Assembly (NCBI RefSeq): GCF_001672815.1
Contig: NZ_LZKK01000212.1
Location: 1-64,000 of the forward strand
Reading direction: 5' to 3'
Source: Mycobacterium sp. E796
GTDB taxonomy: Bacteria; Actinomycetota; Actinomycetes; Mycobacteriales; Mycobacteriaceae
Length of the DNA stretch: 64,000 nt
Below, in pieces: positions 34,822-43,915 of the stretch. Under the pieces are notes generated by a model that saw only the letters and a list, made by a program, of their open reading frames with translations, searched no databases and was not told the DNA's origin. The position numbers and the translations under genes were made by a program. The stretch's first letter is position 1, and the number at the start of each line of letters is the position of its first letter.

Positions 34822-35217
34822 GTCGCCTCCTGCGCCGGTCGTGGAAAATCGATCGCTGGATCGAAGCGCGCGACTCCTCTGGCCAGTACAGCATAATGAT
34901 CTAGCTTATCTGGACCCGGGTTGCATCCGTGGTGTCAGCACGACGCAGATTGCCAGCTGGCGGGTAGAGCGCCGACACGAGGCAGACGATCGGTTATGGC
35001 AAGAAGCCAGATGACCCTATGCCGGGTTCGCCCCAGACCTGGCGGAGGAATCGAGGATTGAGTAGTCCTGGTTAGTTGTGAGCCGGCAGCACGTAGTTCG
35101 GCGTCCGCTGGCAAACGGTGAAGTCAGACCGTCTTCGGGATACCGTCATACAAAATCCGGTGAAGGCGCTGACGATGCGGATGACGCGTCGGACAGACCC
35201 GATAGAGAGGTAGAGCC
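34822..35217. other. Intergenic region between divergent genes
   Basis: No gene is supported. At 34892-34910 it carries CATAATGATCTAGCTTATC, close to the motif upstream of the acyl-CoA dehydrogenase at 15134, placed about 70 bases upstream of the start at 34821. Confidence 0.5.
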
Positions 35218-36045
35218 GTGACAGATCTCAATAACGCGGTGGTCGCAGTTACCGGCGGCGCGACGGGAATCGGTCTGGCGCTGGCCCGCGAGGCGGTGCG
35301 GCGTGGCGCCCGAGTGATGATCATCGACGTCAACGGCGCCGGAGAGGCGGTCGCCGCTCTGCGTCAAGAGGGCGGCACGGTGGAATCGACGATTGCCGAC
35401 GTGTCCGAGCTGGCTGATGTTCGGCGTGCGGCGGCCGAGACAGTAGACCGCTTCGGTGGCGTCAACGTCGTCTGCAACAACGCCGGCACTGGGGCGTTCG
35501 GCCCGCTGCACGAGGTGGATCCGGACCACGCCAGACGGGTCTTGAGGATCAACGTGGAAGGCGCCTTTCACGTTGTCCATGCCTTTGCCTCGGCGCTGCG
35601 CGCGTCCGCTGCCGCGGGCAGCGCCGCCTACCTGCTGAACACCGGGTCGGAACATTCGCTGGGGGTCCCACCGCATGTCAAACCGATGAGTATCTACACG
35701 GTGAGCAAGTACGCCGTTCTCGGGTTGACGATGACGGCGCACCGCGATCTGGGTCCATCGGGGATCGGTGTCTCGATGCTCGCTCCCGGCTGGACCCTGA
35801 CCGACAACATCCGACGCTTGACCGAAGCGCGGCCCAAGGCAGCGGCGGCGATCATGCCCTACGCACAGGACCCCGCCGACGTCGCCTCGATGGCCTTCGA
35901 GGGACTGCTGGCTGGAACCAGGATCATCGTCACCAACCCGCACAGCCGAGCGTTCGCGATCGAGCACGCCGAGGACCTGATGATCGATATTCAGCGGCTC
36001 CCCGAGGTCGACGGCCAGCCGACCACCGCCGTGACGGCCACCTGA
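35218..36045 (+). CDS. SDR-family oxidoreductase
   Basis: This is a 275-residue short-chain dehydrogenase: TGGATGIGLALAREAV, NNAGTGAFG, catalytic Ser in NTGSEHS and YTVSKYA. It starts at GTG 35218. It stands alone, followed by the decayed larE fragment. The substrate is unknown; the C-terminal half lacks the usual TGQ-type end. Confidence 0.85.
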   Translation: MTDLNNAVVAVTGGATGIGLALAREAVRRGARVMIIDVNGAGEAVAALRQEGGTVESTIADVSELADVRRAAAETVDRFGGVNVVCNNAGTGAFGPLHEVDPDHARRVLRINVEGAFHVVHAFASALRASAAAGSAAYLLNTGSEHSLGVPPHVKPMSIYTVSKYAVLGLTMTAHRDLGPSGIGVSMLAPGWTLTDNIRRLTEARPKAAAAIMPYAQDPADVASMAFEGLLAGTRIIVTNPHSRAFAIEHAEDLMIDIQRLPEVDGQPTTAVTAT

Positions 36046-36112
36046 GCGCCGGCTCGGTGGCCCCTGCGGTCAGCCGCAACAATGGAGGCAGCGGTCCCAG
36101 CCGGCCGCTGTC

Positions 36113-36360
36113 GTGAAACAATCAGGATCGTTTCGAAAGCGCTTCAGTCATCCGTACGTTGACGCAGGGATCGGTAAGGCCGAGATCAGGAACCTGGCAG
36201 GGGAACTCGAACTGGAGGACATCGCGGAACTGCCCGCAGCGCCTTGCCTGGCAAGCCGCGTTCAGCGCCGCACATACTGATTGATACGCAGGTCCCTTGG
36301 AGCCATCAACAGGGTTGAGAGAGGTCTGCGGTCGATGCTGAACCAAGCGCAGGACGGTGT
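36113..36360 (+). pseudogene. Decayed larE fragment
   Basis: In one frame the DNA reads SHPYVDAGIGKAEIRNLAGE, then LPAAPCLASR, which aligns with HPFIEIGFGKDEIRALARD and IPASPCLASR of the intact larE at 28242. A TGA at 36278-36280 interrupts the frame shortly after the PCLASR motif. Beyond it the same frame continues with LGAINRVERGLRSM, matching the LarE segment LRAVDVGENLLRS. The PP-loop N-terminus and the C-terminus are missing. It lies about 1.4 kb upstream of the second ferredoxin/LarA-like locus. Confidence 0.8.
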
Positions 36361-36383
36361 CGGCTTCGTGACCGCGTGTCGTC

Positions 36384-36554
36384 ATGGAACTCGACGATTA
36401 CACGCTGGAAGGCCTTTCAAACCGGCGACGCTATCCGATCGAGCAATGGGCGCGCCGCCAGTGGCCCCAATCCGGTACTGCGGCGGGAATCGAACGATAC
36501 GTCTGGGATAGCGCATTCGTCGCGAATCAACCCAGCCAGGTCCATGATGGGTGA
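36384..36554 (+). CDS. Possible 56-residue protein, unrecognised
   Basis: An ATG frame encodes MELDDYTLEGLSNRRRYPIE followed by a Trp- and Arg-rich middle. It has no clear ribosome site and no known domain. It may be a real small gene or part of the debris around the larE fragment. Confidence 0.25.
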   Translation: MELDDYTLEGLSNRRRYPIEQWARRQWPQSGTAAGIERYVWDSAFVANQPSQVHDG

Positions 36555-36590
36555 GCCGTCCGCCCCGGCGGCCGCACGAATCCTGGTGGT

Positions 36591-37505
36591 TTAGCACGGC
36601 GGCGGGGCAAGCACCTCGGTCGGGACAGGCTGCCATCGCGGCACCCCGGCGGCATCGCGCACGACGCGGCCGAACGGCTGATCGCCGAAGTGAATGGCGA
36701 AGCCGTATGTGTCTGGCGCGAGTAGCTCGTCGAGGAGACGTGCGCGGGCCCGCGGAACCGCAGATGGCATCTCATCAGCCGCGGAACCCCAACGCGGGTG
36801 GGCTAATTGCGCCGGAACATGAAATGCGTCACCGAAAGCGATGAGCCGACGTCCGTGTGATGAGGTCACCACGTAGGACGCGTGCCCGGCGCTGTGTCCC
36901 GGCGTAACCAAGGCGGTCGACCCGGGAGCGATCTCGCCACCGTCCGAAACCACGCATCGCTGTCGGTGCCGACCTAAGGGTTCGATCACGGAGCGCTCAT
37001 CTGGTGTCTCCGCGGTCCGCTGACCGTCGGCGTGTGGCCTCCACTCCGCCTCGGCAAGAACGTAGGACGCCTTCGGGAATGTCGGTGCGAAGACGCCGTT
37101 CGAGGATTTGGTGAACATCCATCCCGTGTGGTCCACATGCAGATGTGTCAGTGCGAAGACATCGATGTCAGCCGGGTTGACGCCCACATCGCGCAAGCAT
37201 CGTAGAAATGCGCCGGACTCAACAAACCCCACAGGATAGTGCGCAGCGGCGCGACCGAACCCCGCGTCGATCAGCAGACGGTGTCCTGCGCGCTCAACCA
37301 GCAACCCGCCCGTCGACATCAGCACTCGACCGTTTGCGTCGAGCTCCGCGGTGTGGTCGACCCAGTAGCTGCGCGGGATCGCGGGAAGGAACGCCTGCGG
37401 GAGCATGGCCATGATGCCGTCGACGACGTAGGTGAAGACGGCGTCGTCCATCTGCCATCGCCGCACGAAAGCTCTCGCGTTCAGGGCGCCCACACTCTGG
37501 TTCAT
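36591..37505 (-). CDS. Metallo-beta-lactamase-fold hydrolase
   Basis: This is a 304-residue protein with the zinc motif LTHLHVDHTGWMF, a further His in VTPGHSAGHASYV and Asp in AFGDAFHVP, the layout of the lactonase/quinolone-lactonase group of the MBL fold. It probably hydrolyses a lactone or thioester. It is divergent from the second ferredoxin locus and could act on the product of that locus, but nothing in the sequence proves it. Confidence 0.82.
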   Translation of the reverse strand: MNQSVGALNARAFVRRWQMDDAVFTYVVDGIMAMLPQAFLPAIPRSYWVDHTAELDANGRVLMSTGGLLVERAGHRLLIDAGFGRAAAHYPVGFVESGAFLRCLRDVGVNPADIDVFALTHLHVDHTGWMFTKSSNGVFAPTFPKASYVLAEAEWRPHADGQRTAETPDERSVIEPLGRHRQRCVVSDGGEIAPGSTALVTPGHSAGHASYVVTSSHGRRLIAFGDAFHVPAQLAHPRWGSAADEMPSAVPRARARLLDELLAPDTYGFAIHFGDQPFGRVVRDAAGVPRWQPVPTEVLAPPPC

Positions 37506-37689
37506 TTGGGGTCCTATTGAATTGGGGGCATCGAGAATTGACGGTCCGGAAGGTCATTGACCAGGTTCGGGGCCGCCATGTTCGCACCGTTCGCCGGAGA
37601 TAGATAATATAGCGGCAGTCATTGCCATAGATGCCGATTATGCCAAGGCATGTAGTCGGCCCGTGGACGCCATCCCCTCGACCATTGCA

Positions 37690-37704
37690 CAACATATTAA
37701 ACTA
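37690..37704. promoter_or_regulatory. AT-rich promoter element before the second locus
   Basis: ACATATTAAACTAGG stands out in GC-rich DNA about 55-70 bases upstream of the ferredoxin start, and resembles the recurrent TTAAACTA-type sites. There is no copy of the ATGTTAC palindrome used at the first locus, so regulation probably differs. Confidence 0.35.
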
Positions 37705-37758
37705 GGTACACTTAGACCGGTCGCAGCGCTTATAACCGAGATCACTGGGAGTCGGCAG

Positions 37759-38418
37759 GTGGCCAAAACGGTGCGCATGGTAGCCGAAGTGCTTCTGGAC
37801 AAGTGCACGGGCTGCGGTCTGTGCGTGAACGTATGCCCTACTGTCGCTCTGTCGTTGCGTGGCCGCACGGAGGAAGATCCGAAGGGGCCGGGAACCCGTC
37901 GCGTGGCTGCTCTCGTGGAAGATGCATGCTACAACGCACAGAACTGCGTCGAGATCTGTCCAGAGGATGCCCTCACGATGCATGTCCTGCAAGAGCCATT
38001 CCACGTGACGACCACTGCCGACGACACGGAGCGCGAGGCCGTCGCCGCCCTCTGTCGGCATGCGGGCGTTCACCCCAAGCAACCGATCTGTTTCTGCGCG
38101 GAGACGCGCGCCAGCGAGATTGCGGCTGCGATCCTTCGCGGCGCGAGCTCCCCTGAGGAGGTCTCACTGGCAACGGGCGCGCGGACCGGTTGCACTGAAC
38201 TGTGCCAGCAGCCCATCTTGCGACTCTTGGAGGCGGCGGGGAACGTCAATATCGCGAAGAACCCACCGGGCGGGTTTCAGTGGTACGGCGTCGCCGCCAC
38301 GGCGGTCGACCTGCTGGACGGTAGCGGACACGTCGCCCCCGAGTACGCGCGGCAGTACCCGATTTACCCCTTGGATCGTGACGCGCAGGCCCTTAGAGGC
38401 AACTTCGAGGAGGCTTAG
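37759..38418 (+). CDS. Ferredoxin with BFD-like domain, copy 2
   Basis: This protein of about 219 residues is the counterpart of the ferredoxin at 24503. GTG 37759 has GGGAG 6 bases upstream and gives the same short leader before the first cluster (VAKTVRMVAEVLLDKCTGC); the longer frame from 37663 is unlikely. The first motif is C16/C19/C22/C26. The second is CYNAQNCVEIC, which lacks the second Cys, so a [3Fe-4S] cluster is possible there where copy 1 has four. The BFD-like part is kept (CFCAETRASEIAAAI, then TGCTELC), again with C-x3-C. The start of the LarA-like gene follows 3 bases after the stop. Confidence 0.82.
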   Translation: MAKTVRMVAEVLLDKCTGCGLCVNVCPTVALSLRGRTEEDPKGPGTRRVAALVEDACYNAQNCVEICPEDALTMHVLQEPFHVTTTADDTEREAVAALCRHAGVHPKQPICFCAETRASEIAAAILRGASSPEEVSLATGARTGCTELCQQPILRLLEAAGNVNIAKNPPGGFQWYGVAATAVDLLDGSGHVAPEYARQYPIYPLDRDAQALRGNFEEA

Positions 38419-38421
38419 GAG

Positions 38422-39834
38422 ATGCTCTACCCCACAATGTCCCCTCCTATGTTGCAAAGAACCTGGAAGGGCAAGCATCCCGACGAGGTCGTGGCACAGC
38501 GTGCTGCCAATCTTCCAGGAATCGTCACGTTGCCGGTGCGCAACCTCGACCCGACATTGCGGAAAGTGATGTGGGCTCTCGACAAACGCTGGGGTGCAAC
38601 CGATCTCGATGCCGTTCGCGAGAAAACCCGAACGCGTTTACAGGGGATGAACCTTGACAAGATCTCGGCAGGCGAGACCGTGAATTTGCTCGCCAACCCG
38701 CACGGCTTCTCACTGTGCGGCGACGCCTACGTTGCAATGCTCGAGGAGACGCAAAAGTACGTCGTCGACAAGACGCGCGGACGGGTTCGCCTCCGAATAG
38801 CTGAGTCAATGGGGCATATCGAAAATCCGGACTGGGTCAAGATATTTGACCTAGATGACCGCTTCGGACCCGTCAAGGAGATTCCACAGATCGACCGCGG
38901 AGTCGAGATCGACACACGCATCGGAAAATTCTGGCTGTGTCGCCCACTCTTCGCTGCAGACCACTTCATTCACACCCACGTGACCGAGATGCGCGAAGGC
39001 TACCTGCACCGAATGGTCGACCGCCTACACAAACCGTTCGGAATGGGGTACACGCGCATCGAGACCCGATCGGCCTACCACTTCGGTTACGGTCCCCGAA
39101 CCGGACAGATCGTATCTCGCGCGGTGTTCGACAGCGATTATGTCCAAAGCAAGTACGTCGGCACCGTTGTACTTGATACGACGCCAGAGGGTGTTGTCGA
39201 TGTCGACGCCGACAACGACCTGGACGCCCTCAACCAACGTCTAACCATTGAGGTACTACGTACGTATGGCCCACTGATGCGCCTACTGGGCGAGATCGAG
39301 GACGTGGTAGTCGTTTTCGACGGCCACGGGTGTTTCCTTTACTCCTACGCCGCGGGGTTGCCGTTTGACGCGCTGCTGTACGCTGCGGTGGACTTCCTGG
39401 ACTTGGACAATCTTGCATTGTTGTCCGCTTTCACGTCGAAGTTGCCAACGAATCCAGGACTTTTTCTCAGGAGCAATCCGGCAATCAAGGCTATCGTCGT
39501 CAACTACATGCCTGGCGGCGTGCCGTTCACGTCCACTGTTCGCAACATACCAACCTTCTTGGTAGACGGTCCTGCTGCGGAGTGGTTGATCACCGATCCC
39601 TCTAATGCTCAACTCGCGGAATATGTCTCGTTGATCACCGATCTGCCTGCGGCGATGGCGCGGGCAAAGCAAGCTGCCGGTACCGACAACGTCATCGTCT
39701 ACGACTCTTTACCAGGGGCGTTTCATCTTTCCGAGGGTCTAGCCAACCGCATGATGGAGCGCGCACCTGGCGTGGTCTCCGATGTTCATCACCGACTACT
39801 TCCAAAATGGTTGGCGCAAAGATCGTTTCGATGA
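38422..39834 (+). CDS. Putative LarA-like nickel-pincer enzyme, copy 2
   Basis: This protein has 470 residues, exactly the length of copy 1. The conserved positions carry identical numbers: His184 and His186 (IHTH), REGYLHR 191-197, KPFGM 204-208, ETRS 214-217, His220, GPRTG 224-228 and DADND 262-266. The N-terminal 80 residues and the C-terminal third differ considerably, so the substrate or partner probably differs. No intact cofactor genes lie beside it; if it needs NPN it must draw on larB/C/E of the first locus. Base use is slightly less GC-rich than its neighbours. Confidence 0.55.
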   Translation: MLYPTMSPPMLQRTWKGKHPDEVVAQRAANLPGIVTLPVRNLDPTLRKVMWALDKRWGATDLDAVREKTRTRLQGMNLDKISAGETVNLLANPHGFSLCGDAYVAMLEETQKYVVDKTRGRVRLRIAESMGHIENPDWVKIFDLDDRFGPVKEIPQIDRGVEIDTRIGKFWLCRPLFAADHFIHTHVTEMREGYLHRMVDRLHKPFGMGYTRIETRSAYHFGYGPRTGQIVSRAVFDSDYVQSKYVGTVVLDTTPEGVVDVDADNDLDALNQRLTIEVLRTYGPLMRLLGEIEDVVVVFDGHGCFLYSYAAGLPFDALLYAAVDFLDLDNLALLSAFTSKLPTNPGLFLRSNPAIKAIVVNYMPGGVPFTSTVRNIPTFLVDGPAAEWLITDPSNAQLAEYVSLITDLPAAMARAKQAAGTDNVIVYDSLPGAFHLSEGLANRMMERAPGVVSDVHHRLLPKWLAQRSFR

Positions 39835-39965
39835 GTAGGCGGGCGCGGTGCGGGTGGGTTTGACGCTCACGAGAGAAATCGGATCGTCGATAGCTGTCTT
39901 GGCCCGCGTCAAAGACACAATTGGCGCAAGCGAAACCTGAGGCAAGTGGATGGAGCTAACTGTCG

Positions 39966-40847
39966 ATGACTGAAATCGAGCTGCTAGATAAGACGGAATT
40001 GTGGGTTTCTGGAGTGACGGTCGACCACGTCCATCTTGTACGACTGGCCGACGTGGTAGCAGCCACGTTATCGCTTCCGCGGGAAAAGCTGCTGGTGACC
40101 GACGTCCGTGACGATCGCATAGTCTTCGACGTCCTTCAACCGCGCATGCGGATCGCTGACCTCGCCGGCAAAGAAGCCGCCCTGCTCGCTGCCGTCGCTG
40201 ACGTACCGGGAGTCCAGTTGGCTAAAGGTGCGGCTGTGCACTCTCGCGGCGTTCTGGGCGTGATTGGACTACCGACGCAAGAAGTTTCGTCAGTGCTAGA
40301 GGATCTCTGCGACATCGACCGGAACGTTCGAGCTTATGTGGGTCGGCGTGTGGCCGTCATATCGACCGGAGGTGAGGTCTCGGACGGAAGAGTGCGAGAC
40401 ACCAACCTAGAAGCCGCCACATCGATCCTCGGTGGCGCTGGCTACGAGGTCGCGGCCGGAGGCGTGGTACCCGACGACGAGGTTGCGATAGCCGGTCGAG
40501 TGGCTCTTCTCGCTTCGGAAGGATTCGGCATCATCCTCACCACTGGTGGCATCGGTGCAGAAGACAAGGATCGCACCATTGAGGCGCTTCAGATGCTAGA
40601 TCCGAACCTGGCCACTGCAGTACTTGCCCGCTTCGAGCCCGGCAAGGGCAGGCATGCTAAGGACAGCATCCGCGTTGCCGTGGCAGTGACCAACTGGTCT
40701 ATCGTCATTGCGCTTCCGGGGCCCACCGACGAAGTGCTAAGGGCCCTACCGGAGTTAGTAAGCCAACTCAATGCGGGCGCCACGCCGGGGACGATGGTCG
40801 AGGCGATCGCGGAGGTCTTGCGGGCTCCGCTGCGGCCTGCCCGATAG
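39966..40847 (+). CDS. MoaB/CinA-fold protein, copy 2
   Basis: This is a 293-residue paralogue of the protein at 26535. The N-terminal domain (ELLDKTELWVSGVTVDHVHLV) aligns with ELRLSAVKLDGADL of copy 1. The MoaB-like domain has ISTGGEVSDGRVRDTN and TTGGIGAEDKDRT, then ALPGPTDEV. A 131-base gap separates it from the LarA-like gene, so the coupling seen in copy 1 is lost. Retention of this fold in both loci argues that it is a necessary partner and not just a passenger. Confidence 0.7.
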   Translation: MTEIELLDKTELWVSGVTVDHVHLVRLADVVAATLSLPREKLLVTDVRDDRIVFDVLQPRMRIADLAGKEAALLAAVADVPGVQLAKGAAVHSRGVLGVIGLPTQEVSSVLEDLCDIDRNVRAYVGRRVAVISTGGEVSDGRVRDTNLEAATSILGGAGYEVAAGGVVPDDEVAIAGRVALLASEGFGIILTTGGIGAEDKDRTIEALQMLDPNLATAVLARFEPGKGRHAKDSIRVAVAVTNWSIVIALPGPTDEVLRALPELVSQLNAGATPGTMVEAIAEVLRAPLRPAR

Positions 40848-41079
40848 AACTATGTCGATTATGTAGCTGTTACGAAACTTGTCCGGGGTGCCGATGTCGG
40901 AAGGATCGGGTGACTGCTGGACGGTCGGCATCGCGGGGGTGCCCACCTCGGTCAAGGTGCACATGGACATGATGGCGTCGCGCGGCCCGTGACCTGGTCT
41001 GCGGGAGTCCCTGGCTGCGCCCGCTAGCGCGCGTGGCGACGGCACCGGGGGCGGCCCCGTGTTCTGGTGACCTTTCACC

Positions 41080-41925
41080 CTAGGCATGCCCTCGATCGGG
41101 CACCGAGCGTTGCTCGGGGCCAGTGTAGGTCGGCAGGAGGGGAGGCGGGATGGGGCCCTTGATGCGGCGTCCGCCACGGCGCTCTTCCCACGCATGTGCC
41201 AGGATGCCAACGGATCGAGACAGGATGAACAGCCCTCGGCCGAGTTCGGCAGGAAAACCCAGCTCGGCGCAAATCACCGCCGTGGCGCCGTCGATGTTCA
41301 TCGGAACAGGCCGGTCGCGTCCGGCGGCGAGCTGGAGTTCTATCTCCTCGGCGATGGCCAAATACTTCCCGGTGATCGTGCCGGCCGCGACCTGTTTTCG
41401 GGCGGCGTCCATGAGGGGGTCGCGGCGCGGATCTCGGGGATGGAAGCGGTGGCCGAAACCGGGGACGTAGCTGTTCGCTTCGCGGTAGCGCGACAGCATC
41501 TCACCCACAACGACTTTCAGCTCGCGAGGGTCGGAGGCGATCTCCTCGAGAAGTTGCATACATTGTTGCCCTGCGCCGCCGTGGATGTCGCCTAGCATTC
41601 CTATACCGGTCGACATGGCTCCGTGTAGTCCGACACCGCAAGTGGCTGCCATTCGGGCAGCGGCGATGGACGGCGCTTGCGGGCCGTGATCGACCGCGGC
41701 GACGAGGACGAGTTCGAGGAGTTCGGCATGCTCGGGGCGTGGCAGGTCGCCGCGGATCATCAACCAGATCATGTCGGTGAGGCCGACGGAGCCGATCATC
41801 TCTTGGATCGGGTAGCCCCGCAGTCGTATAACGCCGGGTTCGATGTCGGAGACGGCCGTCGACCACCAATCGGTTACGTCGCGCGTGGTGGTCGACGTTT
41901 CGGCGTGATCGCGCGCGGTGTTCAT
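41080..41925 (-). CDS. Citrate synthase-like / citryl-CoA lyase-type protein
   Basis: This is a 281-residue protein with the short citrate-synthase fold: GYPIQEMIGSVGLTDMIWLMIRG, YVPGFGHRFHPRDPR with catalytic His residues, and MNIDGATAVICAELGFP near the C-terminal catalytic Asp region. The short form is used by citryl-CoA-lyase-like enzymes acting on acyl-CoA thioesters. It overlaps the CaiB gene by 4 bases and lies in an operon with it and the IclR regulator. Confidence 0.8.
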   Translation of the reverse strand: MNTARDHAETSTTTRDVTDWWSTAVSDIEPGVIRLRGYPIQEMIGSVGLTDMIWLMIRGDLPRPEHAELLELVLVAAVDHGPQAPSIAAARMAATCGVGLHGAMSTGIGMLGDIHGGAGQQCMQLLEEIASDPRELKVVVGEMLSRYREANSYVPGFGHRFHPRDPRRDPLMDAARKQVAAGTITGKYLAIAEEIELQLAAGRDRPVPMNIDGATAVICAELGFPAELGRGLFILSRSVGILAHAWEERRGGRRIKGPIPPPLLPTYTGPEQRSVPDRGHA

Positions 41926-43127
41926 ATCGCCTTCTCGTTGCGTAACGCAGCGATCGTGGCGTCGTCGTAGCCGAGCTCGAGCAGGATCTCGTCGGTGTGT
42001 TGTCCGAGGGTCGGCGGCGGCGTCGTGGGGGAGATGGGTTGTCCGTCAACGTGTGTTGGTAACCCCAGTACCCGCAGCCCGTCTGCTGTCGCTGCCGGCG
42101 ACTCAAGCATTGCGACGAGGCCGCGATGAGTGATCTGCTCGCAGGACAGCGCCTCCGGTACGGATCTCACTGGAGCCGCCGGAACCCCAGTGTGCATGAA
42201 GATTGCATCCCACTGCGCGGCACTGTGTTCCTTGAGAGAAGTCTCCAGAATCGAGCGCAGCTCGTCGCGATTGCGTATGCGATCCTCCCGGGTGCGGAAG
42301 CGCGGATCATCGATCAGTTCGTCTCGCTTGAGGGCCCTGCATAGTGCGTCGTATTGCTCTTGCTTGTTCGCGGCGATGTTGAGAGCGCCATCACCGGTAT
42401 TGAAGGTGCCTGATGGGGCGGACGTGCTGTTCTCGTTGGCCATTGCCTTCGGTTCCCGCCCGGCGATGAGATGGTCGGAGACGACCCAGCCCATTGACGT
42501 CAGCGCCGCATCGAGCATGGAGGTGTCGAGGAAAGCGCCCTGACCGGTGCGCTGTCGTCGGACCAGTGCCGCGGCGATCGCGAAGGCCGCCGCCTGCCCT
42601 CCGAAACTGTCACAGACCGGATATCCAACCCGCAGCGGTGCGCTCTCAGGACTGCCGGTGACGGTCATGATGCCCGAAAGCCCCTGTATGACTTGGTCGT
42701 AGGCGGGCCTGCTACGCATCGGCCCGGTCGAGCCGAAGCCTGACACTGCGCAGTAAATGAGCCTCGAGTTCAGCTCGCGCAGCCTTTCCCATCCGAACCC
42801 GAGTCGCTCGAGCACACCGGGTCGGAAGTTCTCGAGCAAGACATCAGCGTCGCCAATCAATTCCTCGAAAACGCCTTTTCCTGGCTTGGACTTCAAATCT
42901 ATTGTGATCGAACGCTTCTGAGCGTTTTGAGCCAAGAAGGATGCTCCGAGCGACATGGCGCTCAGGTTGGCGTCGGCACCCAACTGTCGTGCTAGGTCGC
43001 CGGTGCCGGGCGACTCGATCTTGATCACGTCGGCACCCATCAAAGCCAGCTGGTAGCCGGCGAAGGGGCCGGCCAGCACATTCGTCAAGTCGAGCACTCG
43101 GATGCCCGCGAGTAAGTCAGCGGTCAT
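41922..43127 (-). CDS. CaiB/BaiF (family III) CoA-transferase
   Basis: This is a 401-residue single-domain CoA-transferase: GIRVLDLTNVLAGPFAGYQLALMGADVIKIE, then ENFRPGVLERLGFGWERL and GQGAFLDTSMLDAAL. It activates an acid using a donor acyl-CoA, perhaps providing the thioester for the lyase downstream. It overlaps both neighbours by 4 bases. Confidence 0.9.
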   Translation of the reverse strand: MTADLLAGIRVLDLTNVLAGPFAGYQLALMGADVIKIESPGTGDLARQLGADANLSAMSLGASFLAQNAQKRSITIDLKSKPGKGVFEELIGDADVLLENFRPGVLERLGFGWERLRELNSRLIYCAVSGFGSTGPMRSRPAYDQVIQGLSGIMTVTGSPESAPLRVGYPVCDSFGGQAAAFAIAAALVRRQRTGQGAFLDTSMLDAALTSMGWVVSDHLIAGREPKAMANENSTSAPSGTFNTGDGALNIAANKQEQYDALCRALKRDELIDDPRFRTREDRIRNRDELRSILETSLKEHSAAQWDAIFMHTGVPAAPVRSVPEALSCEQITHRGLVAMLESPAATADGLRVLGLPTHVDGQPISPTTPPPTLGQHTDEILLELGYDDATIAALRNEKAI

Positions 43128-43900
43128 AAGAAGACCTCCACGCTGCCCAGGCCGACCGAACCGATCTCCACTGCGGTCGCAGTCACCTCGTCCACGTATC
43201 GTCCGACCCGGTCGGCGGTAAAGCGCGAGGTGGGACCGCTTACAGATAGCGCCGCGATCACTCGGCCATCGCTGGCTCGAATCGGCGCCGCCACAGCGGA
43301 TGCACCGAGTTCGCGTTCGCCATGAGTCACCGCGTATCCAGCCGCCGCGATATCGGTGATCTCGCGGCGTAACGCCTCCAAGTCCAGATCGGACTCGTTG
43401 GCCGCCAGATGTTGCAGTGTCCGTTGGGACGCGCCGGTGAGCAGGATTTTGGCCGCCGCGCCATACGCTAACGCGTACGGCACGCCCACGGCTACGACGC
43501 TGCGCACTGTGGCGGTGCCCTCAACCTGTGCGATCGATACTCGGTGGGTGTCCTGGCGGACATAAACGTTGACGGTTTCGCCGCAGGTGTCCGCAAGGCG
43601 AGTCATCAGCCTGCGGGTTTCGGCGCTGACCTCCCACATAGCCTGCGAAAGCGCGACCCAGCGCAGGAAACCTGCCCCCGGCCCGTACGTCGAATCACCG
43701 CGGTCTGAGATGAGCCCTAGGGACTCCAACGTCGACAGCAATCGCACCACAGTGGTCTTCGGCAGCCCGGTCTGAACGACTAGCTCTCGTAGGGCACGAA
43801 CGGGATGTTCGACATCGAAGAGATTCAGCACGCCTACGGCACGGGCAATGCTGCGCACCCCATTGTCGGTCTTCAGGGCGGCTGTCTGGAGAGGCTCCAC
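43124..43900 (-). CDS. IclR-family regulator
   Basis: This protein of about 258 residues has a winged helix (ELVVQTGLPKTTVVRLLSTLESLGLI) and an IclR effector domain (ERELGASAVAAPIRASDGRVIAALSVSGP). I take GTG 43900 as the start; the open frame to 44017 would cross the operator. It is in an operon with the CoA-transferase and lyase genes and divergent from the flavoprotein-ALDH operon, and likely controls both. Confidence 0.85.
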   Translation of the reverse strand: MEPLQTAALKTDNGVRSIARAVGVLNLFDVEHPVRALRELVVQTGLPKTTVVRLLSTLESLGLISDRGDSTYGPGAGFLRWVALSQAMWEVSAETRRLMTRLADTCGETVNVYVRQDTHRVSIAQVEGTATVRSVVAVGVPYALAYGAAAKILLTGASQRTLQHLAANESDLDLEALRREITDIAAAGYAVTHGERELGASAVAAPIRASDGRVIAALSVSGPTSRFTADRVGRYVDEVTATAVEIGSVGLGSVEVFL

Positions 43901-43915
43901 ACCGTTGACTGTAAA

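Noticed and set aside
40755-41210. Reverse frame of 151 codons after MoaB copy 2
   Set aside because: It overlaps coding sequence at both ends; the unique middle has no recognised domain. Kept as intergenic.
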